Positions 1-7,460 of a stretch of DNA of 64,000 bases are shown in pieces (positions within the stretch are counted from its first letter, which is position 1; each line of letters opens with the position of its first letter). The notes under the pieces were generated by a model. That model was not told where the DNA came from and ran no database searches. It worked only from the letters and a program-made list of their open reading frames with translations. Position numbers and translations under genes: made by a program. The stretch comes from Aquisalimonas lutea (GTDB lineage Bacteria > Pseudomonadota > Gammaproteobacteria > Nitrococcales > Aquisalimonadaceae): the NCBI RefSeq assembly GCF_030409225.1, contig NZ_JAUFPK010000008.1, positions 1 to 64,000 of the forward strand. The letters are read 5' to 3'.

Positions 1-441
1 CAGCGCCGGCGCCAGCGACTCCGGCCAGCCGAGAAAGGCGCACTGGGCGCGGGCGGCGAACGGACGGGCAAAGGCGTCCATGCACTCGACCTCGCGCCCG
101 GCCTGCAGGCCGTCGGCAAGCTCGGCTGCGATGGCCCGGCATGTCGGCTCAAAGCACTGCATGGCCGGGGCCTCGAAGTACGGCTCGATAAGCCGGCGGA
201 ACGGCGTGTGCTCGGGCGGGTCCATGCCGTTGGGCACGGACAGGTGCCGGGAGGCGCTGTTACTGAATGTCCCCGGGTCGTGCAGCACGTCGACGACGTC
301 GCGGTGCCGGAACAGCGTCCAGCCCTGGAGGTCACTGTAGGCGACGGGGCACTGATGGCGCATGGCGTCGTAGGCGGCGCGCTGGTCGGCGAGAATGTCC
401 TGCGACGCAGGCAGCCAGTCCTGTGGTCGGGATGGTGGCAT
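1..441 (-). CDS. Cytochrome P450, N-terminal part (runs off the window)
   Basis: This is the first 147 codons of a P450 on the minus strand; the haem-binding half lies beyond base 1. The diagnostic stretch is MDPPEHTPFRRLIEPYF, the conserved DPPEHxxxRR segment of the B-C region of bacterial P450s, preceded by typical substrate-domain text (LFRHRDVVDVLHDPGTFSN). There is no signal peptide, so it is a soluble class. The start is the ATG at 441, preceded by GGGGAGA. P450s are haem monooxygenases that need a ferredoxin or reductase partner; which one serves here is not visible. A perfect FNR/ANR-type box lies 86 bases upstream, so anaerobic control is plausible. Being next to NO-stress genes invites comparison with NO-reducing P450s, but nothing visible proves that function. 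Confidence 0.85.
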   Translation of the reverse strand, partial: MPPSRPQDWLPASQDILADQRAAYDAMRHQCPVAYSDLQGWTLFRHRDVVDVLHDPGTFSNSASRHLSVPNGMDPPEHTPFRRLIEPYFEAPAMQCFEPTCRAIAAELADGLQAGREVECMDAFARPFAARAQCAFLGWPESLAPAL

Positions 442-526
442 GGCGTCTCCCCGTGGTTGATCCGGGAGTCGGGCCTTCGTCCCGAGCCCGGCACATGAAT
501 CGTACGTGCTGCCGGCCGCCAGGGAT

Positions 527-540
527 TTGATGAAAATCAA
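527..540. promoter_or_regulatory. FNR/ANR box (TTGAT-GAAA-ATCAA)
   Basis: Perfect match to the FNR/ANR consensus TTGAT-N4-ATCAA, in the gap between the DUF3565 gene and the P450 gene, both on the minus strand. It is 86 bases upstream of the P450 start, suitable for activation. An FNR-family protein with an Fe-S cysteine motif is encoded at 13575-14339, so a cognate regulator is present in this window. Confidence 0.7.
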
Positions 541-561
541 GAGCGTGCCCCGGGGATCCCG

Positions 562-774
562 TTACGGTGGCTCGCCGTCCGCGCAGCGCTTGCACCAGAG
601 GCGGTAGCCCAGCATGTTCCGCCGGCCGCGTGCGGTGATCACCCAGAGCCTCTGCACCCAGGGTGGTTGATGGCGGACGTGGCGGGTATGGCCGCACTCC
701 AGGTCCGCCACCCAGTGGTCTTCGTCGTCGGTGTGGAAGTCGACGATGCGTTGTTGCATGCCGTCCCCGGTCAT
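562..774 (-). CDS. DUF3565 domain protein
   Basis: A 70-residue protein covering the whole DUF3565 family: an N-terminal IVDFHTDDEDHWVADLECGH segment, then HVRHQPPWVQRLWV and a C-terminal CKRC pair. The conserved Cys and His residues (CGH, RH, CKRC) suggest a small metal-binding fold. The biochemical role of the family is unknown. It lies downstream of nnrS on the same strand with a 154-base gap, so it may be co-transcribed. The start at 774 gives MTGDGMQQR; an internal ATG five codons later is also possible. Confidence 0.75.
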   Translation of the reverse strand: MTGDGMQQRIVDFHTDDEDHWVADLECGHTRHVRHQPPWVQRLWVITARGRRNMLGYRLWCKRCADGEPP

Positions 775-928
775 GATTTCAGCTTGCTGCCCCCAGCGAC
801 GGCCAGCCGTCGGCGCGCAGTGGGCGGTTGCGCGTGCGCAGGCTGGCGGGCAGGGCGGAGTCGCCCGTCAGGTGAATGTCCATCCGATGGCCCCGGTCCC
901 GCCGTTCGGCGAATGGCTCGGCGCTCCC

Positions 929-2110
929 TCAACCGGGGCGTCCGTCGACGCGGGGGGCGGTCAGGATGGGGAAGTAGCGCACCAGGAACAGACCGTACGC
1001 CGCGATCCACAGCGCACTTGCGGCACCGAGCCCCGCCTGCCACGGCACCAGCCCGAAGCCGGCCGCAACACGTATGACGGCGGCAAGATGGACTGCGGCG
1101 AACGCGGCCACCATGCCGCGTGGTAGTTGCAGCGCCCGGCCGGTATGGCCGAGGGCGACGCGGCTGATGACGCCGAGAATCAGTCCGCCCATGCCCCCGA
1201 CCCCCACGGCATGCACCCAGACCGTGGCGGACCACCAGCCGGCGGCGCTGCCCGCGAGGAGCCACAGTCCCGCCGGAATCCACAGCAGCGATACGTGCAG
1301 AATCCAGAGAAGCGGCTCCGATCGCACGCGCCAGCCCTGCCAGAGCACGATGCGAATCAGTGACAGGGCCCCGGCCACCAGCGCCGTCGCCGCGATGGCC
1401 GTGCCGTGGCCGCTCAGCACGGCAAGCAGTGTTGCCCCCATGCCGGCAAGCACGCCCCACTCCAGGGCGGGGATGATGCGGACGCCCTGGGTGGACAGTC
1501 CCTGATTGCGCAGCCATGCCATGGAGAAGTTCGGCGTGATGCGTCCGCCGATGACGAGCATCAGTGTCATGGCGAGCACCAGCGCGGCATTGATGAATGC
1601 GCCCTGAGGCCGCATGAAGAAGCCCAGTTGCATCAACCACAGCAGCCCCAGAACGGCGACAATCACAGTCTGCCGCTTCTGCCTTGCCTGCCAGATCCGC
1701 CAGCCCGCGTCGGCCATGATGAGCGGCAGAAAGGCCAGGTTGACGCCGGCGACGAGCCAGCCGGGAAATCCGCCCCCTGCGACCATGACCACGCGGCCGG
1801 CCAGCCATACCAGCCACATGGCCAGCAGAGCACGTCCGTGGGTTCGCTGCGTGCCCGTCCATACGCACACGGCGGTCAGAAGGAATCCGCCGATGGCAAC
1901 ATGCAGGAAGGCGAACACCATCTCGTGCTGATGCCAGTAGTAGCCGGGCAGGGCCAGCGGCAGTGTCAGCGGACTGGCCACCACGGTTACCCACAGAGGG
2001 ATCCAGAAGACCGCAAGCACGGCGAGAGAGAGGAAGAAGATGCGGAACGGATAGCCGAAAAGCTGCCACGCACCGCGGCCGACATCTCGCAGTACCATGG
2101 TTCCATCCAT
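929..2110 (-). CDS. nnrS: NnrS family membrane protein
   Basis: About 393 residues with roughly twelve hydrophobic segments, matching the NnrS family in length. Family marks are WQLFGYPFRIFF near the N-terminus, YYWHQHEMVFAF with its HxHE metal or haem ligands, GRITPNFS in the centre, and VHAVGVGGMGGLILGV with VALGHTGR towards the end. NnrS is a haem and copper inner-membrane protein that relieves nitrosative stress and is usually under NO-responsive control. The frame is open to 2257, but homology begins near MDGTMVLRDVGRG, so the ATG at 2110 is preferred; the ATG at 2098 is an alternative. A strong palindrome at 2219-2237 in the divergent promoter region is a likely NsrR operator. Confidence 0.88.
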   Translation of the reverse strand: MDGTMVLRDVGRGAWQLFGYPFRIFFLSLAVLAVFWIPLWVTVVASPLTLPLALPGYYWHQHEMVFAFLHVAIGGFLLTAVCVWTGTQRTHGRALLAMWLVWLAGRVVMVAGGGFPGWLVAGVNLAFLPLIMADAGWRIWQARQKRQTVIVAVLGLLWLMQLGFFMRPQGAFINAALVLAMTLMLVIGGRITPNFSMAWLRNQGLSTQGVRIIPALEWGVLAGMGATLLAVLSGHGTAIAATALVAGALSLIRIVLWQGWRVRSEPLLWILHVSLLWIPAGLWLLAGSAAGWWSATVWVHAVGVGGMGGLILGVISRVALGHTGRALQLPRGMVAAFAAVHLAAVIRVAAGFGLVPWQAGLGAASALWIAAYGLFLVRYFPILTAPRVDGRPG

Positions 2111-2218
2111 CAGGAAGACCCGGAACAACGAGCGTGGTTGTGGACGTCCCGGGCCCGGAGCCCGGATACGTGTGAATCGTGCATCTGGGGAGTCATTGGT
2201 TGAGTTGGCCGCTAAAAG

Positions 2219-2237
2219 ATGTATATTGAATATACAT
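2219..2237. promoter_or_regulatory. Perfect 19-bp palindrome, probable NsrR operator
   Basis: ATGTATATT-G-AATATACAT is a perfect inverted repeat with an A-run on the left and a T-run on the right. It lies between divergent nnrS and the AhpD-like gene. The half-site ATGTAT is the same as in the other candidate NsrR sites of this window, but the spacing between ATGTAT and ATACAT is seven bases here rather than five. Confidence 0.7.
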
Positions 2238-2334
2238 TTTTGCTTTAGGTGAAACAAGGTCGACGATGTGAAGCCAGAGGCCGGCCATCCTGGTACCGCC
2301 TGGTGAGAGAGCGCAGCAAAGAGAGGTGAAGGTC

Positions 2335-2643
2335 ATGACGCAGCAATCGCCCGGGAGACGCCGCGAGGATCTGACTCCGGAAGCGGAACAGGCCTGGCGC
2401 GCGTTCAGCAAGGCCGTCTTCCAGGCCGGCGCCCTGGATGCGCGCACCAAGCAGCTCATCGCCGTGGCCGTGGCGCATGTCACCCAGTGCCCGGATTGCC
2501 TGCAGAACCACACCCCCGGAGCCGCGCGTGAAAGCGCGACCGAGCAGCAGATCATGGAGGCCATCTGGGTCGCCGCCGAGATGCGTGCCGGGGGTGCCGT
2601 CGCCCATTCACGCCGGGCGCTCGAGGCACTGGATGATCGCTGA
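2335..2643 (+). CDS. AhpD-like / carboxymuconolactone decarboxylase family protein
   Basis: A 102-residue single-domain protein. The active-site motif CPDCLQNH matches the CxxCxxxH of AhpD-type alkylhydroperoxidases, which use the two cysteines as a redox pair. The flanking text (LDARTKQLIAVAVAHVTQC and AARESATEQQIMEAIWVAAEM) is typical of the CMD fold. A GTG nine bases upstream is in frame, but GAGAGGTGAAGG forms a ribosome-binding site for the ATG at 2335, which I chose. It is divergent from nnrS and shares the palindrome at 2219-2237, so a role in NO or peroxide stress is likely. The physiological substrate is not evident. Confidence 0.85.
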   Translation: MTQQSPGRRREDLTPEAEQAWRAFSKAVFQAGALDARTKQLIAVAVAHVTQCPDCLQNHTPGAARESATEQQIMEAIWVAAEMRAGGAVAHSRRALEALDDR

Positions 2644-2700
2644 TCACCGCCGGCGGCTGTCCGAGCCATCGCCGGCGCAGTCGCACGCCGGGGCGGCGCC

Positions 2701-2949
2701 ATGAATCCGGCCGAGGTGGTTCGCGACAGCGAACGACAGGAAGCGGAACGGATCGTCTTCCTGGAGGAAACCCGCGGCGAGGCGGATGCCCGGTCGTTTG
2801 CAGAACAAACGCTGCGCGTGTATCGGCGCGCCGTGGTGCAGCGGGCCGCGCCAGCCGGGGAGAAGGTCTTTCGCCTGCGCTTGCTGGGTTCCTACTGCTA
2901 CCTCAAGCGCTACCTTGAACGGAATCGTCAAAGTGGCCCATCACCCTGA
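2701..2949 (+). CDS. Small hypothetical protein
   Basis: An 82-residue protein that follows the AhpD-like gene after 57 bases on the same strand. It is charged and predicted helical throughout (RDSERQEAERIVFLEETRGEADARS is summarised here only by its character: acidic and basic residues alternating), with a YRRAVVQRAA segment and a C-terminal LGSYCYLKRYLERN. No family is recognised. The continuous same-strand arrangement and a GGGGCGG stretch before the ATG favour a real gene in the operon with the AhpD-like protein. Confidence 0.5.
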   Translation: MNPAEVVRDSERQEAERIVFLEETRGEADARSFAEQTLRVYRRAVVQRAAPAGEKVFRLRLLGSYCYLKRYLERNRQSGPSP

Positions 2950-2991
2950 TGCGGCTAACTCTCGCGCAGGGCGATTGACAGAATCCGGCGC

Positions 2992-3228
2992 TTACCCGGA
3001 GTGGGCGTCCAGACGGCCCGCCAGTACATCCGCCTGTACCGCTTCCAGGATCGCAGGCGTGGTAAGGGCGCAAATGCAGACGTGCGCCCTGGCCAGTAGT
3101 TCGGCGCACTGCCGTTGAACCCAGGGCGGTTGCTCACGACACACGGTGCAGGCGCGCTCGGCGCTGTCCTGAAGTCCGTCGAGGCGGACAGCGAGATTGT
3201 AGGCATCGGGATAACCGCTCACGTACAT
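2992..3228 (-). CDS. Small cysteine-containing hypothetical protein
   Basis: A 78-residue soluble protein with five cysteines, including ACTVCREQPPWVQRQC and AHVCICAL. The QPPWVQR string also occurs in the DUF3565 protein at 562-774, which may mean a shared small metal-binding theme or chance. It converges on the preceding hypothetical gene. No family is recognised. The alternative minus-strand frames here are proline and arginine-rich and look like shadows, so this frame is preferred. Confidence 0.5.
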   Translation of the reverse strand: MYVSGYPDAYNLAVRLDGLQDSAERACTVCREQPPWVQRQCAELLARAHVCICALTTPAILEAVQADVLAGRLDAHSG

Positions 3229-3282
3229 GGCTACGATCTCCCTGGTTCACGCCGAGGTGGTCCGAGTGTACGCGGGCCGGCA

Positions 3283-3480
3283 TTACGTCCAGGCCGGCGG
3301 ATCACTCGCCGGGAAGCTCTCCCAGGACGCCTCGTCGACGGAATCCCAGTACACGACCCGGCGAGAGGATTCGCCGGTAGCGTAGGGCCAGTGTGAAGGC
3401 ACGTTCGCCGCTGTATTACCGACGATCGATGTCCCGCGCCAGGTGGCACGGGTTGCGCGAGTATGATGCTCGGCGTTCAT
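3283..3480 (-). CDS. Small protein with SFPASDPPAW motif
   Basis: A 65-residue protein ending in VDEASWESFPASDPPAWT. The SFPASDPP motif near the C-terminus recurs in many short uncharacterised bacterial proteins, which is why I accept this ORF over the longer open frame reaching 3714. Its start is the ATG at 3480, just downstream of the hemerythrin gene on the same strand, so the two are probably co-transcribed. The function of the motif family is not known. Confidence 0.6.
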   Translation of the reverse strand: MNAEHHTRATRATWRGTSIVGNTAANVPSHWPYATGESSRRVVYWDSVDEASWESFPASDPPAWT

Positions 3481-3496
3481 GGTGAAAGCGCCTTGG

Positions 3497-4096
3497 CTAC
3501 GGTGCGCACAGGGGGCAGAAGCCCGTGCCCGACTGCGGGAGCTGGACCTTGAGCGCGAGCTCGATCCGGTCCCGTAGGTCGCGGTGGTCGGCGGCGTTGT
3601 CGGCCGTGAATGCCGGATCCAGGGTCCATTGGAAGGCCGTGGTCGCCTCGATCCAGTCCGCCGCGGCAAGCGTGTTATCCAGGGCGGGGAATAGCTCCCG
3701 CTCCTCGTCATCAAGATGGGTCTCGTAGAGGCGAACGTAGGCGTGCGCGAGGCGCACGAAGCGCGTCCGGCTGACCAGGCTGTCGGCCGCGATCTCGTCG
3801 AGTCGTCGCTGTAGTCTCTTGCCCAAGCGCGTCAGACGGTGGTGCTGAGCACGGATACGCGACACCGCGTCGGCGGCCGCGGGTTCGCGTGCGAGCAGCC
3901 GCTGGCCGAGGCGTTCCTCGAACGGGTGGTGATACTGCTCGGGCTTGCGGACGAGGTAATCGAGGATATCCGCCATCAGGACATAATCCGCGTCCCCGTT
4001 GGCCTCGATGCATTCGAGCTGCTGATCCAGAACCCGGAGCAACGGCCGAAGGTTATCGTGATCCTGCCGCAGCCGGCTCAACACCTGATCGTTCAT
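3497..4096 (-). CDS. Hemerythrin HHE-domain protein
   Basis: A 199-residue helical protein with the spaced ligands of a hemerythrin-like di-iron site: RQDHDNLRPLL near residue 10, PEQYHHPFEERLG around 55, AQHHRLTRLGKRL around 85 and YETHLDDEERELFP around 125. Such proteins bind oxygen, iron or NO. The C-terminal tail GTGFCPLCAP adds a CxxC pair that could bind metal or sense redox. The start is the ATG at 4096, preceded by AGGAGGT. A candidate NsrR site lies 35 bases upstream at 4131-4147, so it is probably induced by NO. The SFPASDPP protein follows directly. Confidence 0.87.
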   Translation of the reverse strand: MNDQVLSRLRQDHDNLRPLLRVLDQQLECIEANGDADYVLMADILDYLVRKPEQYHHPFEERLGQRLLAREPAAADAVSRIRAQHHRLTRLGKRLQRRLDEIAADSLVSRTRFVRLAHAYVRLYETHLDDEERELFPALDNTLAAADWIEATTAFQWTLDPAFTADNAADHRDLRDRIELALKVQLPQSGTGFCPLCAP

Positions 4097-4130
4097 GGCG
4101 CACCTCCTATTTTCCTGGATCCTATAAAAA

Positions 4131-4147
4131 GTGTATAAAAAATACAT
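4131..4147. promoter_or_regulatory. Candidate NsrR operator upstream of hemerythrin gene
   Basis: GTGTAT-AAAAA-ATACAT, an imperfect inverted repeat (five of six half-site bases symmetric) 35 bases upstream of the hemerythrin start. It shares the five-base spacer of the other sites in this window. Confidence 0.65.
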
Positions 4148-4295
4148 CAAAAAATCCAGTAGGCAACCACAGCCCTGAATATGTGTAACAAGGGCGCGCT
4201 CAGGGACGGTCGGATATCGCCAAGCCGGTCATGGATTCGGCGACGCGTTGGGGGATCGGGGCGCAGACAAGTCTGCCACTGGTTACTGCGGCATA

Positions 4296-4320
4296 ATCAA
4301 TGTATTATGGATCCATTGAT
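4296..4320. promoter_or_regulatory. Candidate NsrR autoregulatory operator
   Basis: ATGTAT-TATGG-ATCCAT inside a longer symmetric frame that begins ATCA and ends TGAT. It lies about 80 bases upstream of the nsrR GTG start, as expected if NsrR controls its own gene. Confidence 0.6.
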
Positions 4321-4398
4321 AGAGCCCCTGCGACTTCAATCGCGGGGAATGGCAAGCAACGGCTGTCGCGGGGTGCCGGCAGTGCGGAGGGCAACGCG

Positions 4399-4833
4399 GT
4401 GGAATTGACGTATCACACCGATTACGGTTTGCGCGTGCTGATGTACGCGGCGACGCACGAGGGGCGGCGCATTCCGATGCGCGAGATAGCCTCGGCGTAC
4501 GCGATCTCGATGGAGCATCTGCGCAAGGTAGTCCATCATCTGGCGCTGCACGGCTTCGTCGTTACCACCAAGGGCCGAACCGGTGGCCTTGCCCTCGGGC
4601 GTGCGCCGGAGTCGATCTGGGTGGGGGAGGTCGTCGGAGCGCTGGAGTCGTCGATGGAGATCGTCGACTGCGAGCGCAAGACGTGCGCCCTGCGAGGCGG
4701 GTGCGCTCTGAAGCGAAGCCTTGAAGGCGCGCGCGCCGCCTTTCTCGCCCACCTGAATACCGTCACGCTTGCCGATCTTGTTGGCAACACGGAGACGTTC
4801 AATCGGTTGTCGCGCCTGCCGGTCACGGCCTGA
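4399..4833 (+). CDS. nsrR: Rrf2-family NO-sensing repressor NsrR
   Basis: A 144-residue Rrf2-family regulator. The N-terminal winged helix is clear: LTYHTDYGLRVLMYAA, then MREIASAYAISMEHLRKVVHHL and the wing VVTTKGRTGGLALGR. The C-terminal cluster motif CERKTCALRGGC gives C-x4-C-x5-C, the spacing of NsrR, whose Fe-S cluster is attacked by NO so that repression is lifted. The start is the GTG at 4399 because GGAGGG sits seven bases before it and because family homology begins at ELTYHTDYGLR; the open frame to 4300 overlaps the operator. It probably regulates itself and most of the NO-stress genes of region 1. Confidence 0.92.
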   Translation: MELTYHTDYGLRVLMYAATHEGRRIPMREIASAYAISMEHLRKVVHHLALHGFVVTTKGRTGGLALGRAPESIWVGEVVGALESSMEIVDCERKTCALRGGCALKRSLEGARAAFLAHLNTVTLADLVGNTETFNRLSRLPVTA

Positions 4834-4970
4834 TCGCCGCCGTCCGTGCGCCCGTTGCCGACCGAGGGTACGGCCGCCCCGTTCCGTCCGTGCTTGGCGT
4901 TGCTATGCACGCGTCCGGTGCCGGGGGCAGGGGACGCCGCGACGGCCATCCGGCCGCCGCGGCCGCGGCG

Positions 4971-5645
4971 TCAATGCATCCGCAGCCGCGGGAACAGCAC
5001 ATTGTTCTCCAGGTGCACGTGTTCCCTGACGTCGTTCACGAACTTCGCCGTCCCCGCGTAGAGGGCCTGCCAGGTCCGGCATGCGTCGCGTGGGGGCCGG
5101 AACCCGTTGGCGATCATCTCGACCTTTCGAAGCGTCTCGCCGTGATCCCGGTGGTCCTGTTCCAACTGCGTGAAGACTTCCCCGGACAGATCCCGAATCT
5201 CGCCTTTTGCATACGGGAACAACACGACCTCCTCGTCATGCATGTGGGCGTCGAGGGTCTGCTGGATCTCCTCCAGGGCCCCACCGAGACCAGCCGGTAC
5301 TTCGGGGTGGCTTCCATGAACGGATTCCACCTTGAGCGCGAGGCGGATGAGCTCCGGCAATTCCTTGCGGTGCATGTGGTGGTAGCGCGTAAGAATGTGA
5401 TCCACCAATGCACCCGTGTCCATGTCGCTGTCAGCGGTCTCGCCCGAGGACAGGGCGGCAAGCTGGCGCTGGACCTCGGCGGGGTCGATGCCGCGCTCGC
5501 GGGCCGCACTGTCCAGCGTTGCGCTACCGCCGCAGCAGAAATCGAGGTCATACTCACGGAAAACGCGGGTAGCGCCCGGGATGTTCGCCGCGATCTCGCC
5601 GAGCGTGTGACGGGTCAGGTCGGATGGATTGGCTTGATGTTCCAT
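4971..5645 (-). CDS. ric: Iron-sulfur cluster repair di-iron protein RIC, copy 1
   Basis: A 224-residue YtfE/ScdA-family protein. Residues 1-70 form the ScdA N-terminal domain with the signature YDLDFCCGGSATL; the rest is a hemerythrin-like domain with ligands in TRYHHMHRKELPEL, LDAHMHDEEVVLFP, EQDHRDHGETL and REHVHLENNVLFP. RIC proteins repair Fe-S clusters damaged by NO or peroxide. The start is the ATG at 5645, preceded by GGGAG. It is 23 bases downstream of fdxA and forms an operon with it, under the palindrome at 6032-6048. A second, divergent copy is at 7461-8147. Confidence 0.94.
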   Translation of the reverse strand: MEHQANPSDLTRHTLGEIAANIPGATRVFREYDLDFCCGGSATLDSAARERGIDPAEVQRQLAALSSGETADSDMDTGALVDHILTRYHHMHRKELPELIRLALKVESVHGSHPEVPAGLGGALEEIQQTLDAHMHDEEVVLFPYAKGEIRDLSGEVFTQLEQDHRDHGETLRKVEMIANGFRPPRDACRTWQALYAGTAKFVNDVREHVHLENNVLFPRLRMH

Positions 5646-5668
5646 GGCTTGTCTCCCTCGGCTTCGGG

Positions 5669-5992
5669 TCATCGTTCAAGGTACGGTAGCTTGTTCGGCA
5701 TGCCGTCCCAGTCTTGCGCATCCTCCGGAGCATCCTTCATCTCCGTGAGCACGGGCCATTGGCGCGAGAGCTCGGCGTTGAGCTCCAGGAAGTGGCTCAT
5801 CTCGTCCGGCAAATCGTCTTCGGAGTAGATGGCTTCCGCCGGGCACTCCGGCTCGCACAGGGTGCAGTCGATGCACTCGTCCGGGTCGATGGCCAGGAAG
5901 TTGGGCCCCTCGTGGAAGCAGTCCACGGGGCAGACCTCGACGCAGTCCGTGTACTTGCACTTAATGCAGTTGTCGGTGACGACGTAGGTCAT
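5669..5992 (-). CDS. fdxA: 7Fe ferredoxin FdxA
   Basis: A 107-residue ferredoxin. The N-terminal half carries the cysteines of a [3Fe-4S] plus [4Fe-4S] protein: [17 protein letters not shown], then [17 protein letters not shown]. The acidic C-terminal tail ending [13 protein letters not shown] is typical of the FdxA group. It would pass electrons in the cytoplasm, here perhaps to RIC or to a P450. It is the first gene of an operon with ric copy 1. The NsrR-like palindrome at 6032-6048 lies 40 bases upstream of the start. Confidence 0.95.
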   Translation of the reverse strand: MTYVVTDNCIKCKYTDCVEVCPVDCFHEGPNFLAIDPDECIDCTLCEPECPAEAIYSEDDLPDEMSHFLELNAELSRQWPVLTEMKDAPEDAQDWDGMPNKLPYLER

Positions 5993-6031
5993 GGCGTGTC
6001 CTCTTCGGGCGTTGCAGGTACTGCATTAAAC

Positions 6032-6048
6032 ATGTATAAATAATACAT
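6032..6048. promoter_or_regulatory. Candidate NsrR operator between fdxA and a small gene
   Basis: ATGTAT-AAATA-ATACAT, perfectly symmetric in its half-sites. It lies in the divergent region between fdxA-ric (minus) and the 85-residue hypothetical gene (plus), and could control both. Confidence 0.75.
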
Positions 6049-6112
6049 CGTTTAGCATGGTACGCAAGCCTGCGAGTGAATCGCGCCGACGGACTGCGTG
6101 CAGGGAGGGGGT

Positions 6113-6370
6113 ATGACGTACTGGTGTTGCCGGCTGGACGAAGGGTCTCTGGAGCGCCTGCGGCGGGATCTGGATCTTCCGGATATGGTAAACCGGATGC
6201 ATTTTCAGAGCGAGTGGGGTCTGCCCCTTTGCCAGGTGCGCGAGCGGGCCATGGACGCGTTCATGGTGCTGGCAAGGCAGACGCATCCGTCCATGGAGCG
6301 GGCGCGCATACGGGCTCTGCTGAATGAGCTTCATCTTGTCTGCGAGCCCTCCTCAAGGCCCGCGCCGTAA
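6113..6370 (+). CDS. Small hypothetical protein divergent from fdxA
   Basis: An 85-residue soluble helical protein beginning MTYWCCRLDEGSLERLRRDL. It contains MHFQSEWGLPLCQVRERAM and ends LLNELHLVCEP. The ATG at 6113 has a strong purine-rich site (GGGAGGGGG) directly upstream; a GTG five codons earlier would overlap that site, so it was rejected. The gene shares its promoter region, with an NsrR-like palindrome, with fdxA. No family is recognised. Its position suggests a role in the NO response. Confidence 0.6.
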   Translation: MTYWCCRLDEGSLERLRRDLDLPDMVNRMHFQSEWGLPLCQVRERAMDAFMVLARQTHPSMERARIRALLNELHLVCEPSSRPAP

Positions 6371-6530
6371 CCGCGCAGGGCGCGTGCCTCGGGACAGACA
6401 GCCCCGGTACGGAACCGGATCGGCTGCGTGCCGCCTTCTGGCATCCCGGCGGGGTCGTGTGCATTGTGGCGCATCGTCCCGGGGGAGCATCCTGTAGCAA
6501 CGAGCCCATGGTCGCTGTCAGGAGGAGTCT

Positions 6531-7370
6531 ATGGCTGGCGATACGTCGCGTCCCGGAGGTGATGCGCCTGCGAAGCGCTCTCGGGCATTCTCGAAGTTCA
6601 CGCTCGGCCCGCAATCCCGCATCACGGAAGGGAAAACGTGGCCAGCCCCTGAGGGCGCCACACGGACCAAGCAGCTCCGGATCTACCGGTACGATCCCGA
6701 TTCCGGGGCCAATCCGCGTATCGACATCTACGAGATCGATCTGGATCGATTCGGACCCATGGTGCTCGATGCCCTTATCGGGATTAAGAGCGGGATCGAC
6801 CCGACGCTGACGTTCCGGCGTTCGTGCCGCGAAGGGGTCTGCGGCTCGTGCGCGATGAATATCGACGGCCGAAACTGGCTCGCGTGTACCCGCGCACTGG
6901 ATGAGACGCGGGATCCGCTCACCGTCTATCCATTGAACAACCTGCCGGTTGTAAAGGATCTGGTTCCCGACCAGACGCACCTGCTCGCGCAGTACGCCGC
7001 CATCAAGCCGTGGCTGCGCACGGAAAGCCCGACGCCGCCGGACAGGGAGCGCCTCCAGTCGAAGGAGGATCGGGAGAAGCTCGATGGCCTGTACGAGTGC
7101 ATTCTGTGCTTTTGCTGCACTGCGGGATGCCCGAGTCACTGGTGGAATGGCGACCGCTATCTCGGCCCGGCCGTCCTGCTTCAGGCGCAGCGCTGGCTCG
7201 CGGACAGTCGTGACGAGGCCACCGGCGAGCGCCTGGACGAGCTCGAGGACCCGTTCCGCCTGTACCGATGCCACTCGATCATAAACTGCACCTATACCTG
7301 TCCGAAGGGCCTGAACCCGGCGGAAGCCATCGCCCAGATCAAGAAGCAGATGATCGAGCGCCGTAGCTGA
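6531..7370 (+). CDS. sdhB: Succinate dehydrogenase/fumarate reductase iron-sulfur subunit, orphan copy
   Basis: A 279-residue SdhB. The N-terminal plant-type domain has [16 protein letters not shown] for [2Fe-2S]; the C-terminal half has [17 protein letters not shown] and [17 protein letters not shown] for [4Fe-4S] and [3Fe-4S]. The segment [20 protein letters not shown] resembles alphaproteobacterial and mitochondrial SdhB more than the E. coli type. No sdhA, sdhC or sdhD lies nearby, so it is an orphan subunit and probably joins a complex encoded elsewhere. Between fdxA-ric1 and ric2 it may supply a fresh Fe-S subunit under NO stress; this is inference. The start follows AGGAGGAG. Confidence 0.93.
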   Translation: MAGDTSRPGGDAPAKRSRAFSKFTLGPQSRITEGKTWPAPEGATRTKQLRIYRYDPDSGANPRIDIYEIDLDRFGPMVLDALIGIKSGIDPTLTFRRSCREGVCGSCAMNIDGRNWLACTRALDETRDPLTVYPLNNLPVVKDLVPDQTHLLAQYAAIKPWLRTESPTPPDRERLQSKEDREKLDGLYECILCFCCTAGCPSHWWNGDRYLGPAVLLQAQRWLADSRDEATGERLDELEDPFRLYRCHSIINCTYTCPKGLNPAEAIAQIKKQMIERRS

Positions 7371-7400
7371 ACGAAGACGTGGTTCCTGCATAGGGCGCCC

Positions 7401-7435
7401 ACCTATAAAATGTATGAACGATGCATCTTATAGGT
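7401..7435. promoter_or_regulatory. Extended NsrR-like palindrome upstream of ric copy 2
   Basis: The core ATGTAT-GAACG-ATGCAT at 7410-7426 sits inside a longer inverted repeat: ACCTATAA begins it and TTATAGGT ends it, so 13 of 15 positions pair on each side of the five-base spacer. It lies 26 bases before the ric2 start and probably overlaps the core promoter, fitting repression. Confidence 0.8.
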
Positions 7436-7460
7436 GGTTTGTCTGCAAAGGAGCTTGACG

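Noticed and set aside
332-697. Minus-strand ORF of 121 codons over the P450 promoter
   Set aside because: No family, overlaps the P450 start, the FNR box and the DUF3565 gene in another frame.
771-2069. Long minus-strand ORF (432 codons) overlapping nnrS
   Set aside because: Arginine-rich low-complexity translation in another frame of a clear NnrS gene; a shadow caused by high GC.
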